A stretch of DNA of 64,000 nucleotides from Peptoniphilus harei (GTDB lineage: Bacteria; Bacillota; Clostridia; Tissierellales; Peptoniphilaceae). Location of the stretch: positions 744,001-808,000 of the forward strand of contig NZ_UATM01000032.1 of assembly GCF_900454685.1 (NCBI RefSeq), in the 5' to 3' direction. Shown piece by piece: positions 55,079 through 64,000 of the stretch. The translations under genes and the position numbers were made by a program. A model generated the notes under the pieces. The model saw nothing but the letters and a program-made list of their open reading frames with translations, was not told the origin of the DNA and searched no databases. The number at the start of each line of letters is the position of its first letter. Position 1 is the stretch's first letter.

Positions 55079-56419
55079 TTAACCAATGCCACCTAGTCTT
55101 GCGCCTGCTATTAGGGCAACAATGGCTGCTGTTACATATACATACTTTGCAAGTGGGTAGTACCAAGATCCAATACCCTTTGGAGAACCTTCATTTACTG
55201 CGGCAAGGACATAATCTTTTCCTGCAATCCAAAGGAACATTATGCCTGCAAGGGCTGCGCCAAGTGGACAAATGTAAATGGAAACTACGTCCATCCAACC
55301 ACTTACTATTCCCTGAATCATTATAGCTGCTGTGCAACCTATGATGTGGATTATAACTGTGGCAAGGGGTCTTGAGAAATGAAATCTCTCTTGGAAGTAG
55401 GCAACTGGAGCTTCATAAAGATTTATTATGGAGCTAAGTCCTGCGAAAAGAACACAGATGTAGAAGATCATTCCCACAATTCTTCCAATGGGCATGCCGT
55501 TAAAGACATTTACAAGATATATAAACATAAGACCAGGGCCACCTGCGTCAAGTTCAGCTGATGCTGCTGCCATGGCTGGAATAATTACTATTGCCGCCAT
55601 CATTGCTGCTATGGTATCAAAGACTGCAACATTTCTTGCTGATGATGGAATGCATTCATCCTTAGGTAGGTAAGACCCATAGATAACTGTTCCATTGCCT
55701 GCTACTGATAAGGAGAAGAAGGCTTGTCCAAAGGCATAAATCCACACTTCACGACTCTTTAGTCCTTCAGGATTCACAGAAAAAATATACTTGTAACCTT
55801 CGTGGGATCCAGGAAGATTAAAGATATAAATTGCAAGTCCAACGAAGAGAATGAAAAGTGTAGGCATCATAATCTTGTTTGCCTTTTCAATTCCATCAGA
55901 AATTCCCATTACCATAATGGCAAAACTTGCAATAATTGCAATTACTATCCACATATTTGCCCCAAAGGCTGATGCAGTTTGGCCAAAAGTTCCACCAATT
56001 GCATCCATGTCTTGGCCTAGCTCATAAAGATTGCCAGAGATTCCAAGATATGTATATTTAAAAATCCAACCCATGACACAAGTGTAACCTATGGCAAGGG
56101 CAAGGGAACCAAGGACTGGTATAAGTCCAATGATTTCTCCAATTTTCCTATTTTGCCACCTGAGTTCTGTGCAGTCGCCAAAGGCATCAACTGGACCTGC
56201 TTGGGCAGATCTTCCCAGGGCCATCTCTGAAATAACTCCAGTGGAACCAATGAGGGCTACGAAAATAAGGTAGGGTATGAGGAAGGTCATGCCTCCATAG
56301 GCTGAGACCATTGTTGGGAAGCGCCAAATATTTCCCATGCCAACGGCAGAGCCAATACAGGCGAGGATAAAGCCCCACTTACTTTTAAAACCATCACGAG
56401 TTTTTAATTTGTCATCCAT
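55079..56419 (-). CDS. Sodium-dependent amino-acid transporter, NSS family
   Basis: 446 residues with about 11 membrane helices, like the bacterial NSS members MhsT and Tyt1. TM1 has SAVGMGNIWRFPT, the unwound sodium and substrate site; later AFFSLSVAGNGTVIYGSYL (TM6-like region). AGGAGA upstream on the minus strand. It takes up a neutral amino acid with Na+; the exact substrate is open. Single-gene transcript, next to class I aldolase. Confidence 0.9.
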   Translation of the reverse strand: MDDKLKTRDGFKSKWGFILACIGSAVGMGNIWRFPTMVSAYGGMTFLIPYLIFVALIGSTGVISEMALGRSAQAGPVDAFGDCTELRWQNRKIGEIIGLIPVLGSLALAIGYTCVMGWIFKYTYLGISGNLYELGQDMDAIGGTFGQTASAFGANMWIVIAIIASFAIMVMGISDGIEKANKIMMPTLFILFVGLAIYIFNLPGSHEGYKYIFSVNPEGLKSREVWIYAFGQAFFSLSVAGNGTVIYGSYLPKDECIPSSARNVAVFDTIAAMMAAIVIIPAMAAASAELDAGGPGLMFIYLVNVFNGMPIGRIVGMIFYICVLFAGLSSIINLYEAPVAYFQERFHFSRPLATVIIHIIGCTAAIMIQGIVSGWMDVVSIYICPLGAALAGIMFLWIAGKDYVLAAVNEGSPKGIGSWYYPLAKYVYVTAAIVALIAGARLGGIG

Positions 56420-56580
56420 AATTCTTCTCCTAACTTTAGTCCTCTTGGGACTTAATTAAAAATAAATCTCTTGGCTTAATTTCGATACTCCAAGAAAAAT
56501 ATGCTTATGAAATAGTTTACATTAGGGGCCTGTCAATGTCAATAAGAAGGCATTTAAGAGTGGTTAAGCAAAAAACACAC

Positions 56581-56610
56581 AAAAAAACCTCTGAAGAAAT
56601 CAGAGGCTTA
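56581..56610 (-). terminator. Terminator of the aldolase gene
   Basis: Minus-strand CCTCTGA-TTTCT-TCAGAGG followed by seven Ts. Confidence 0.88.
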
Positions 56611-56620
56611 ATAATTAATT

Positions 56621-57511
56621 TTATTTTTCAACTGAAGCTGAGTAATTCTTTTCGATAGAATCATCAAGCATCTTTGTAAATTCTTCATCAGTTTGATTTA
56701 CATTAAGACCTTCAGTAAGGGCTCTTGAGTAAGAAGCAATTACGCCCTTGTTTTTTCTAAGTTTTTCGTTGGCGTCATCTCTTGAGTAGCCACCAGAAAG
56801 AGCAACAACCCTAACAGTTTGGTCAAAGTCGTAAAGGTCTTCGTAAAGATTTTCTTTTTCTGGAAGAGTTAACTTAAACATTACATAAGTTTCCTTGTCT
56901 AATTTTTTAAGTTCTTCCACAAGATATTTTTTAAGAACCTCTTCTATTTCAGCCTTGTCCTTAGCGTGGATGTCAACTTCTGGCTCGATAATAGGAACAA
57001 AACCTGCTGCAGAAATTTTCTTTGCGTAATCAAATTGTTGTTCAACAACTTTTTTAATAGACTCTTCATTAAGTTCCTTTACAACAGAACGCATCTTAGT
57101 TCCAAAAATATTTCTTTCCTTAGCATTTTCAAGAAGTTCGTCAATGTGTTTGAAAGGCTTCATAAGTTGAGCGCCGTCTTTTTCTACATCAAGGCCTTCG
57201 TCAACTTTAAGGATTGGAACTATGCCCTTTTCTTCCCAAAGGTAGTCACCAGTGAACTTGCCATCGATTTTAGAATTCATAGTGACCTTAAATAGGATTG
57301 CAGCTAAAATTCTATCAGATGTAAAGGCTTCGTCTTTTATAATTCTCTTTCTCATTTCGTGGACCTTATCAAACATTTCTTCTTCGTTTGAATAAGCATC
57401 TTCAGTAACACCATAATTTAATAGGGCCTTTGGTGTTGATCCACCAGATTGATCAAGAGCAGCAATAAAGCCCTTGCCATTTTTCATTCTTTCAAATTGT
57501 TCTTTGTTCAT
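56621..57511 (-). CDS. fda: Fructose-1,6-bisphosphate aldolase, class I
   Basis: 296 residues from the ATG at 57511 behind GGAGG; an upstream in-frame TTG is not the likely start. Class I pattern: [27 protein letters not shown], then [12 protein letters not shown], with a Lys in MFKLTLPEK as the probable Schiff-base residue, and [11 protein letters not shown] for phosphate binding. Metal-independent aldolase of glycolysis, similar to the Staphylococcus and clostridial class I enzymes. Divergent from the RNase H gene. Confidence 0.92.
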   Translation of the reverse strand: MNKEQFERMKNGKGFIAALDQSGGSTPKALLNYGVTEDAYSNEEEMFDKVHEMRKRIIKDEAFTSDRILAAILFKVTMNSKIDGKFTGDYLWEEKGIVPILKVDEGLDVEKDGAQLMKPFKHIDELLENAKERNIFGTKMRSVVKELNEESIKKVVEQQFDYAKKISAAGFVPIIEPEVDIHAKDKAEIEEVLKKYLVEELKKLDKETYVMFKLTLPEKENLYEDLYDFDQTVRVVALSGGYSRDDANEKLRKNKGVIASYSRALTEGLNVNQTDEEFTKMLDDSIEKNYSASVEK

Positions 57512-57599
57512 TTTTACCTCCAAAAGTGTAGACTTCTAATTACTTCTAATTATATAATAAGTAGACATAGTTGACAAATGACAAAATTTTGAGGTGAAT

Positions 57600-58178
57600 A
57601 TGAAGTATTACGCAGTTAGAATAGGAAGAAATCCTGGCATCTATCACACTTGGGATGAGTGCAAGAGAGAAACTATGGGCTTTAAGGGAGCAAGTTTCAA
57701 AAAGTTTTCCACTCGTGAGGATGCAGAAGCTTTTATAAATGAAGTAGAAGAAGAGAAGAAAGAATTCGCAGAAAAAGATGAACTTGTAGTTTATGTTGAC
57801 GGGTCTTACAGGAATAAGGACAAGTCCCACTCCTATGGAGTCTACATGTTTAACGATGAAGAAGAATATACTTATTCAAAGAGATTTTTCAAGGACTCAG
57901 AGATGAGGAATGTATCGGGAGAAATCAAGGGAGCCATGCGTGCCATGGAAGAGGCAGTTAAGCTTGGCAAGAAAAAAATCTATTTACACTACGACTACGA
58001 GGGGATAAGGTCTTGGGCTCTTGGCTTTTGGAAGACCAATAAAGAAGGAACAATTTACTACAAAAACTTTTATGATTCCATAAAGGACAAGCTGGAGGTA
58101 AAATTTATAAAAGTAGAGGCCCACTCTGGGGTCAAGTACAATGAACTTGTAGATCAACTTGCAAAGGAGGCAAAATGA
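57600..58178 (+). CDS. rnhA: Ribonuclease HI with viroplasmin-like N-terminal domain
   Basis: 192 residues from the ATG at 57600, preceded by GAGGTG. The N-terminal 50 residues (KYYAVRIGRNPGIYHTWDEC, FKGASFKKFSTREDAEAF) are the caulimovirus viroplasmin/RNase H hybrid-binding domain. The RNase H part has VYVDGSY, GEIKGAM, HYDYEG and HSGVKYNELVDQLAKEA, giving the D-E-D-D active site. It cuts RNA in RNA-DNA hybrids. The stop overlaps the next start (ATGA). Confidence 0.92.
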   Translation: MKYYAVRIGRNPGIYHTWDECKRETMGFKGASFKKFSTREDAEAFINEVEEEKKEFAEKDELVVYVDGSYRNKDKSHSYGVYMFNDEEEYTYSKRFFKDSEMRNVSGEIKGAMRAMEEAVKLGKKKIYLHYDYEGIRSWALGFWKTNKEGTIYYKNFYDSIKDKLEVKFIKVEAHSGVKYNELVDQLAKEAK

Positions 58179-58594
58179 GAAAATCTTGGGATGAATATTT
58201 TATGGAAATAACAGAAATGGTGGCAACAAGGTCCACTTGTGACAGGGCCTTTGTGGGTTGCGTCCTTGTGAACTCTGACAACAGGATAGTCTCAACAGGC
58301 TACAACGGATCAGTAACAGGCAACCCCCACTGCGACGAAGTCGGCCACACAATGCGTGATGGCCACTGCATAGCAACAATCCATGCAGAGATGAATGCCC
58401 TCTTGTATTGTGCAAAAGAAGGAATATCAGTAAGGGGAGCCAAGGCTTATGTAACACACTTCCCTTGCCTCAATTGCACCAAGGCTCTTATCCAAGCAGG
58501 CATAGGAGAAATAATATACCACGAAGCCTATAGGGTAGACGATTACGCCATGGAACTTATAAATAAGAATAAGGTTAAGTTAAAACAAATTTGA
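58175..58594 (+). CDS. Deoxycytidylate (dCMP) deaminase / ComE-type cytidine deaminase
   Basis: 139 residues with zinc motifs HAEMNALLYC and PCLNCTKAL. Also TRSTCDRAFVGCVLV and GYNGSVTGNPHCDEVGH at the front, typical of the dCMP deaminase family. Converts dCMP to dUMP for dTMP synthesis. Coupled by a 4-base overlap to RNase HI. Confidence 0.9.
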   Translation: MRKSWDEYFMEITEMVATRSTCDRAFVGCVLVNSDNRIVSTGYNGSVTGNPHCDEVGHTMRDGHCIATIHAEMNALLYCAKEGISVRGAKAYVTHFPCLNCTKALIQAGIGEIIYHEAYRVDDYAMELINKNKVKLKQI

Positions 58595-58608
58595 AAGTGT
58601 TGGATGAC

Positions 58609-58641
58609 GAAAGATCTAGGATTTACTCCTAGGTCTTTTTC
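58609..58641 (+). terminator. Terminator after the deaminase
   Basis: AAAGATCTAGGA/TCCTAGGTCTTT around TTTAC, with a T-run. Confidence 0.88.
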
Positions 58642-58671
58642 TATTTTTTATAAATTTATTTTAATAAAGTG

Positions 58672-58727
58672 TTGACAAAGTAAATATTAGATAATATAAT
58701 CGTGATTGAAATTAATTAATCGTGATT
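58672..58727 (+). promoter_or_regulatory. Consensus promoter and direct-repeat operator of the TetR gene
   Basis: TTGACA (58672-58677), 17-base spacer, TATAAT (58695-58700): a perfect sigma-A promoter. TAATCGTGATT is repeated at 58697-58707 and 58717-58727, 20 bases apart, with the first copy overlapping the -10. This fits autorepression by the TetR protein. Confidence 0.8.
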
Positions 58728-58754
58728 AAAAATATGAAAGGAGTTGATAAAGTT

Positions 58755-59402
58755 ATGAATGTTATCGAAAAAAAGAAAAAAGTCATGACATGCTTCATTG
58801 AGGCTACAGAAGACCTAATGAAGGAAGACGATATAGATAAAATTTCCATAAGAAAAATAGCTAAGAGGGCAGGCTACAATTCAGCAACGCTTTACTACTA
58901 CTTTGAAGATTTAGAACACTTAATTTTATTTGCATCAATTAGGTACTTGAGAGAATATACATCTGCCTTAGCAAGAAATATAAAAAAAGGTATGACAACT
59001 ATAGAAAAGTATAGGACAGTTTATGAAACTTTTAACCACTATGCCTTTAGGTCGCCAGTTATATTTCACAATATGTTTTTTGGAAAATACAGTCCTATGT
59101 TATTAGAAGTTATAAAAGAATACTATGATATATTTCCTGACGATCTTGAGGGTCACGATGAGCTTCTAAGGGGTCTCTTGACTCAGGGAAATATGTATTC
59201 TAGAGATAAGCAAATAGTAGACCAACTAGTTAGTGAAGGGACAATAGAGGATAAAAAATCTGATATAACCCTAAAGATAATCATAAGCGTGCACGAGTCC
59301 TATGTTTACGAGGCCATGATCCAAGGAGATAAATTGGACCTAGACTCACACGAAAAGTCTTTTTTAGAAATTTTTGACTATCTATTAGATAATGCAAAAT
59401 AG
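58755..59402 (+). CDS. TetR-family transcriptional regulator
   Basis: 215 residues from the ATG at 58755, with AAAGGAG 12 bases upstream; ATGs at 58722 and 58734 are in frame and possible. The N-terminal HTH has DKISIRKIAKRAGYNSATLYYYFEDLEHLI, the standard TetR pattern. The ligand-binding C-terminal region has no known motif. It lies upstream of and in the same direction as a transporter and dipeptidase, which it may control. Confidence 0.88.
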   Translation: MNVIEKKKKVMTCFIEATEDLMKEDDIDKISIRKIAKRAGYNSATLYYYFEDLEHLILFASIRYLREYTSALARNIKKGMTTIEKYRTVYETFNHYAFRSPVIFHNMFFGKYSPMLLEVIKEYYDIFPDDLEGHDELLRGLLTQGNMYSRDKQIVDQLVSEGTIEDKKSDITLKIIISVHESYVYEAMIQGDKLDLDSHEKSFLEIFDYLLDNAK

Positions 59403-59871
59403 CACTAGTAAAAAATATTTACATAAAAAAGATTTATAAAATAAGTCTGAGTTATGGGAAAAGGTTATATTAAAACTTTTTATATAAAAGTAAGTCTAAA
59501 GGAAGTTGAGAAAATTCATTATATTTAAATATATAACAGTATATGATATGAATTTTAACATCAGAATTGATTCCTAATCCTAGATGACTATTTTTATTTA
59601 TTGTAAAAAGACAAGTCTAGGATTTTGTGATTATAAGGGGGGATTAAGTTAAATATAAGAAAATGAGTTTTGTTGTAGAGAAAGAGGACAATTATCCTAT
59701 TATCAATATTTTGAGTATAAAAATATATAAAGAATTAATTAAAAGGAATAATTATATTAGTTATTGTTTGATATTGTCCTGAAAGTCGATTTAGTGAAAG
59801 TAGTATATTGCAATCACTATTATTATAATTGTGTTTCTAAGGGTGTTATATTTTATTTAGGAGGTATTAAA
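59403..59871. promoter_or_regulatory. Leader region of the transporter operon
   Basis: A/T-rich. The imperfect hairpin AATCCTAGATGACT/AGTCTAGGATT (59576-59624) may end the TetR transcript. No gene is seen. The reading frame of the transporter is open from 59764, but AGGAGG occurs only before 59872. Confidence 0.5.
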
Positions 59872-61281
59872 ATGAGTAAATTAAAAGAAAAATTAAAAAA
59901 ATTCAAATCACCCGATGCTCTACTATTAATATGCATTTTAATGGTAGTTGTATCAATTTTAACTTATTTAGTTCCAGCTGGAGAATACACAAGGATATTA
60001 GATCCTGAAACTGGTAGAGAAATGGTTGATCCAAGTTCATTCCATTATATTGAAAATACACCAGTTGGTCTTTGGAAAGTGCTATCTTCTGTCCATCAAG
60101 GACTTGTTGATTCTTCTGAAATAACTTCATTCCTATTAATTATAGGTGGAGCTTTTGGAGTACTTAATTTAACAGGCGCTTTGGAAGCATTGCTTTCAAA
60201 AACAGCAACTAAGTTAAAGGGAAAAGAAAAACTCGTAGTGGTATTTTTCGTAACTTTGTGGGCTTTGGGAGGAGCTTTTCTAGGGAACTTTGAAGAGTGT
60301 CTAGCTTTTTTACCAATGCAAATAACTTTGTGCTTGGCCTTAGGATTTGACTCTATAACAGGTGTTGTAATAGGTATATGTGGTGTTGCTGTTGGTTATA
60401 TAGGTGGAGTTATGAACCCTTTCACTTTAGGGATTTCTCAACAAATAGCAGAACTACCACCATATTCTGGAATTGGTTTCAGATTAGTAATATGGGTTGT
60501 TGCACTTATTGTGACAATTGCTTATATATATAGATATGCAGATAAAATTCATAAAAATCCTCAGCTATCATTATCATATGAAGAAGATAAGACAAGCAAA
60601 TATAGGGAAGAAATTTCTACAGATGTTGAATTTTCCACAAGACATAAATTGGTATTGTTATCTTTTGTATTAGCTGTTATAGGAATTATTTATGGAGTAA
60701 TTGTATATCATTTTTACTTAGGAGAAATGGCAGCAGTTTTTATTCTATTAACTATAGTTATAACAATTATTTCAGGTAAACCAATAAACGAAGGAGTGAA
60801 TGCTTTTGTAAATGGTGCTGCTGATTTACTATATCCTTGTTTATGTGTTGGTTTAGCAAGAGGTTTGACAATAGTAATGATGGATGGTCATATACTTGAT
60901 GTTATTGTACATGCTTTAACAGGATTTTTAGCAAATGTTCCTTCTATAGTATCTGCTCCATTATCATTTATCGTAATATCAATAATAAACTTATTTGTAC
61001 CTTCAGGTTCAGGAAAAGCCGTACTAGTTATGCCTATTTTGGTACCAATGGCAGATGTTCTTGGTATAACAAGACAAACTGTTGCACTAGCTTTCCACAT
61101 GGGTGATGGAATAACTAACTTGCTTTCACCAGCAGAAGCTACAATAATGGTTGCTCTTGGAATGATGAACATATCTTATGGAAAGTGGATTAAATGGTTC
61201 TGGAAACTAGTTTTATTATGGTACCTAATAGGAATTGTAGCATGTATTGTTGCTGTAAACATTGGCCTTGGACCATTCTAG
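59872..61281 (+). CDS. YfcC-family (C4-dicarboxylate/basic amino-acid type) membrane transporter
   Basis: 469 residues from the ATG at 59872 (MSKLKEKLKKF) behind AGGAGG. About 10-12 membrane helices. Family features are LTYLVPAGEYTR near the start, IGGVMNPFTLGISQQIAELP, and FVPSGSGKAVLVMPILVP with GDGITNLLSP near the end. YfcC proteins relate to the DcuC/ArsB-type fold and to arginine/ornithine-type carriers. The substrate cannot be set from sequence; the dipeptidase next to it suggests a peptide or amino acid. Confidence 0.85.
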   Translation: MSKLKEKLKKFKSPDALLLICILMVVVSILTYLVPAGEYTRILDPETGREMVDPSSFHYIENTPVGLWKVLSSVHQGLVDSSEITSFLLIIGGAFGVLNLTGALEALLSKTATKLKGKEKLVVVFFVTLWALGGAFLGNFEECLAFLPMQITLCLALGFDSITGVVIGICGVAVGYIGGVMNPFTLGISQQIAELPPYSGIGFRLVIWVVALIVTIAYIYRYADKIHKNPQLSLSYEEDKTSKYREEISTDVEFSTRHKLVLLSFVLAVIGIIYGVIVYHFYLGEMAAVFILLTIVITIISGKPINEGVNAFVNGAADLLYPCLCVGLARGLTIVMMDGHILDVIVHALTGFLANVPSIVSAPLSFIVISIINLFVPSGSGKAVLVMPILVPMADVLGITRQTVALAFHMGDGITNLLSPAEATIMVALGMMNISYGKWIKWFWKLVLLWYLIGIVACIVAVNIGLGPF

Positions 61282-61290
61282 GAGGTAATA

Positions 61291-62739
61291 ATGAAAAAAT
61301 ATAACTCAATCAATGAACTTAAGGAAATTCAAATTTTTAACAATTTTTTAAAGCTTACAGAAATTCCTAGACCATCATTTAAAGAAGAAAAAGTGTCAAA
61401 TTATTTAAAAAATTGGGCAGAAAAACTTAATCTTGATGTTAAACAAGACGATAATTTTAATCTACTAATTTTAAAAGATGGTCAAAATGGTGGAGAAAAT
61501 AAAGAAGAATTAATCTTGCAAGCTCACTTAGATATGGTTTGTCAAAAGCAAGATGGCTTTGATTTTGACTTTGATAATGATCCTATCCCTGTTCAAATTG
61601 ACGGAGATGAACTTAATACAGGTGGAAAGACAACTCTTGGTGCTGATAATGGAATTGGTGTGGCAGTAATAATGTCGATTTTAGAAGATAAGGAAACGTC
61701 ACACCCTCCAATAACAGCAATATTTACCACTGTAGAGGAAGATGATTTTAGCGGTGTAAATAATCTATCAAAGGATTGGATAATAGGAAATAGAGCTATC
61801 AACATTGATAATAGTAAAGATGATGAAATTATAGCAGGAAGTAATGGTGGAGCTGGAGTAACTTTCTCTTTAAAAATCAACAGACAACAAAGACGATTCA
61901 AAAATACTTTAAAAATAAAAGTTAGCGGATTTTTAGGAGGACATTCTGGAGAAGATATAGAAAAAGGTAGAGGTAACGCTATTATAACTTTATCTCGACT
62001 ATTAGAAAAACTTGAGGATAATATAGAAATTTTGGACATCAATGGTGGTACTTTTAGACTTGCTATTCCAAGAGAAGCTTACGCAATTATTAGTACAGAT
62101 TTGGATAAAGATCAAATAGACAAGATTCTTGATAACTTTGAAAGAGAGCTTCATTATGAATATAATTCTTTTTCAGATACTATTTGTGTTAATTCTGAAG
62201 AGTCAAACTCTGAACAAGAAGCAATAAATTCTGAAGATTTTAATAAGATAATAAATATTATAAAATTATATCCTAATGGAATTTTTGAAGTAGATCCTAA
62301 AAATCATGTAGTTATTTCATCTAATAATTTAGGCGAAGTTAAAATTGAAGATGATTGTGTTAAATTTATTAATGAGATAAGGGCTATGGAAAAATCTCAA
62401 GTAGAATACACTTACAATAAAATTTCTACGATTTCGGATATATATGGTGGTGATGTAAAGATCTATGCAGAATACCCAGGTTGGAGATTTAACCCTGATA
62501 GCAAATTAAGAGATATCTATAAGGAAATTTTTGAAAAAGAACTCAATAAAAAATTAGAAATAAAAGTCTCACCTGCCGGTTTAGAAGCAGGATATCTAAT
62601 AAACAAGAAGCCTAGTCTTGATATTATTAGTGTTGGGCCAGATCACACAGGTCTTCACAGTCCTTCTGAATCAGCAAATATTCCATCTGTGATAAATTTT
62701 TATGAATCTTTTAAAGTGTTTCTAAAAGAAATAGCTTAA
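61291..62739 (+). CDS. pepD: Aminoacyl-histidine dipeptidase (PepD-type, M20 family)
   Basis: 482 residues, AGGAGGT upstream. Metal-site motifs QAHLDMVCQK (near residue 74), GADNGIGVA and EEDDFSGV (the Glu-Glu catalytic/ligand pair), and GPDHTGLHSPSE near the end. Cytosolic zinc dipeptidase releasing amino acids from dipeptides. Nine bases after the YfcC transporter, so the pair probably imports and cleaves a peptide. Confidence 0.92.
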   Translation: MKKYNSINELKEIQIFNNFLKLTEIPRPSFKEEKVSNYLKNWAEKLNLDVKQDDNFNLLILKDGQNGGENKEELILQAHLDMVCQKQDGFDFDFDNDPIPVQIDGDELNTGGKTTLGADNGIGVAVIMSILEDKETSHPPITAIFTTVEEDDFSGVNNLSKDWIIGNRAINIDNSKDDEIIAGSNGGAGVTFSLKINRQQRRFKNTLKIKVSGFLGGHSGEDIEKGRGNAIITLSRLLEKLEDNIEILDINGGTFRLAIPREAYAIISTDLDKDQIDKILDNFERELHYEYNSFSDTICVNSEESNSEQEAINSEDFNKIINIIKLYPNGIFEVDPKNHVVISSNNLGEVKIEDDCVKFINEIRAMEKSQVEYTYNKISTISDIYGGDVKIYAEYPGWRFNPDSKLRDIYKEIFEKELNKKLEIKVSPAGLEAGYLINKKPSLDIISVGPDHTGLHSPSESANIPSVINFYESFKVFLKEIA

Positions 62740-62796
62740 GTAAGAAGACATTTTGATAAATATAAGTTTGTTAAAGAAATAATGAAATTGACAGGG

Positions 62797-62830
62797 ACGA
62801 GGCTGCTAACAGGCTCGTCTCCTTATTATA
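62797..62830 (+). terminator. Terminator of the transporter-dipeptidase operon
   Basis: GACGAGGCTG/CAGGCTCGTC around CTAA (one mismatch) then a T-rich stretch. Confidence 0.75.
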
Positions 62831-63001
62831 TTTTTATTAGTAATTAATAAAATGATTTTGGCACAATATATTTAATAACTAAGAGACTAGAATCAATTAA
62901 TTAGGAAAGTCTGATAAAAATCCATTTATTTTTATTTTGACGAATACAACACCTAATTACTGAAATCTTAGGAGGTGGAGTCTCTTAAATAGAGAAGAAT
63001 T

Positions 63002-63853
63002 ATGAGCTATGAAAAGAAAGGTTATATTTCAATTTTTATTGCAGTAGTTCTTTGGAGCTTGTCGGGTTTTATTGTAAAGACTGTTGATGCAAGTGCAATT
63101 TGGATAACTCTAATAAGAAGTGCTGGAGGATTTATTTTTTTATCAGGATTTATTAAATCCAAGCCTATTAAACCAAAAAAATATTTAGTCTTGGCGGCAG
63201 TTTCAATGTCACTATTCTTGTTGACACTGACAATTACAACACAGATTTCAACTTCGGCTATGGCTATTTCTCTACAATATACAGCACCAATGTATCTAAT
63301 TGCCTATAACTTTATTAAATATAAAAATATAAAAAAGAAGAATATACTTGTCTTCACTTTCATATTTATTGGAGTTATAGTAAATATTTTGAGGATCTTT
63401 AGGGATAGGAATTACCTAGCTATACTAACAGGACTTGCCATAGGATTGTCCTTTGTATGCTATTCGCAGTTTTTACAAAAGGTTGAAGAAGGAAACCCCC
63501 TTGGCATAGTTTCAATTATAAATTTAATTTGCTGTGGTCTTTATGCCTTGGCTCTTCTTTTTAACTTTGGGAATCCACCCACAAAGATTTCTGACATTAT
63601 TTTAATTGTCTTGGCGGGAATTTCAATTTCAGGACTTTCTTATGCTCTTTACTCTTGGGGGCTAAGAAGGGTCAAGTTAGAGAAGGCAGTTATAATTGCA
63701 CTTGCAGAACCAATTCTAAATCCAATTTGGGTCTTGCTCTTTAATGGAGAAGTCCCTCCAAGAAATGTAATAATAGGCATGGCATTTATACTTGGAGGTG
63801 CCTTGGTGGATGTCTTCTTAAGTAAGGAAGAAGGAAAAGAAATTGAAGCTTAA
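63002..63853 (+). CDS. EamA/DMT-family transporter
   Basis: 283 residues with ten membrane helices in two EamA repeats. The first repeat has VLWSLSGFIVKTVDAS and SMSLFLLTLTITTQISTSAMAI, the second ends with AEPILNPIWVLLFNGEVPP. DMT exporters move amino acids or other metabolites; the substrate is unknown. A strong AGGAGG lies 26 bases upstream of the ATG with a small hairpin TCTCT/AGAGA (62981-62995) between, so spacing is unusual; the nearer site is only GAGAAG. Confidence 0.9.
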   Translation: MSYEKKGYISIFIAVVLWSLSGFIVKTVDASAIWITLIRSAGGFIFLSGFIKSKPIKPKKYLVLAAVSMSLFLLTLTITTQISTSAMAISLQYTAPMYLIAYNFIKYKNIKKKNILVFTFIFIGVIVNILRIFRDRNYLAILTGLAIGLSFVCYSQFLQKVEEGNPLGIVSIINLICCGLYALALLFNFGNPPTKISDIILIVLAGISISGLSYALYSWGLRRVKLEKAVIIALAEPILNPIWVLLFNGEVPPRNVIIGMAFILGGALVDVFLSKEEGKEIEA

Positions 63854-63891
63854 CTTAAAGATAAAAAATCAATATATTATAGAAGAAATTG

Positions 63892-63925
63892 TCTCAAGTC
63901 ATGTAATTGGCTTGGGATTTTTTAT
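63892..63925 (+). terminator. Terminator of the DMT transporter gene
   Basis: TCTCAAGTC/GGCTTGGGA (two U-G pairs) with ATGTAAT loop and six Ts. Confidence 0.8.
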
Positions 63926-64000
63926 TTATAGTTTTTTTATCTTCAATATGGGTAATAGATATCAGTAAGAAATTATTTTTACTATATTATTTTAATTAAA

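Overview
The window looks like the chromosome of an AT-rich, low-GC Gram-positive anaerobic coccus of the Anaerococcus/Peptoniphilus/Finegoldia type (Tissierellia). This is inferred from A/T-rich codon use, sortase-built pili, the clostridial-type S10-spc-alpha ribosomal operon with a KOW-domain gene after adk, Etf-linked acyl-CoA and hydroxyacid metabolism, and SLH-domain surface proteins. No rRNA, tRNA, CRISPR array, phage or intact transposase was seen. The genus call rests on gene content and style only, not on a database match.

Layout. (1) 1-12.8 kb is a cell-surface pilus island: the 3' part of a giant SpaA/Cna-B repeat adhesin with a YPLTG sorting signal, two small unknown genes, a major pilin with a YPK pilin motif, an ancillary pilin, and three class C sortases in a tightly overlapping run. 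(2) 12.8-21 kb holds dispersed intergenic repeats, an orphan RelB/DinJ-like antitoxin, and a very large secreted subtilisin-like protease whose SLH-bearing C-terminal part has been split off by a frameshift near 18.2 kb. (3) 21-30.2 kb is an energy-metabolism block. A DNA-binding regulator is divergent from an operon of FAD-linked hydroxyacid (lactate-type) dehydrogenase, acyl-CoA dehydrogenase, EtfB, EtfA, LrgA and LrgB. A second, convergent etfBA pair follows. (4) 30.3-35.6 kb holds a FecB/FecCD-type metal-chelate ABC importer and an ahpC-ahpF peroxide-defence operon.

(5) 35.6-50 kb is the ribosomal protein super-operon rpsJ to rplQ, with secY, adk, a KOW protein, infA and rpoA. A well-formed sigma-A promoter and a structured leader containing a 28-codon reading frame precede it. 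map and rpsD, often found in this cluster in relatives, are absent from it. (6) 50-54.3 kb contains an MGMT-type methyltransferase, a 1.27-kb intergenic region with inverted repeats, tandem repeats and many small hairpins, and groES-groEL under a CIRCE-like operator, followed by more dispersed repeats. (7) 54.3-64 kb contains a glyoxalase II-like hydrolase, an NSS-family amino-acid transporter, class I aldolase, RNase HI with a viroplasmin domain, a dCMP deaminase, a TetR-regulated YfcC transporter/PepD dipeptidase cluster and a DMT exporter.

How the parts work together. The first 20 kb equips the surface with covalent pili plus an SLH-anchored protease. The 21-30 kb block probably moves electrons between a 2-hydroxyacid such as lactate and acyl-CoA substrates through Etf, with LrgAB plausibly handling pyruvate or a related small acid. 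The last 6 kb points to peptide and amino-acid use. The parts most worth further work are the 50.6-51.8 kb non-coding element, the dispersed composite repeat family, the S10 leader, the hydroxyacid/acyl-CoA/Etf/LrgAB operon with its phased TTCAAG sites, and the frameshifted SLH protease.
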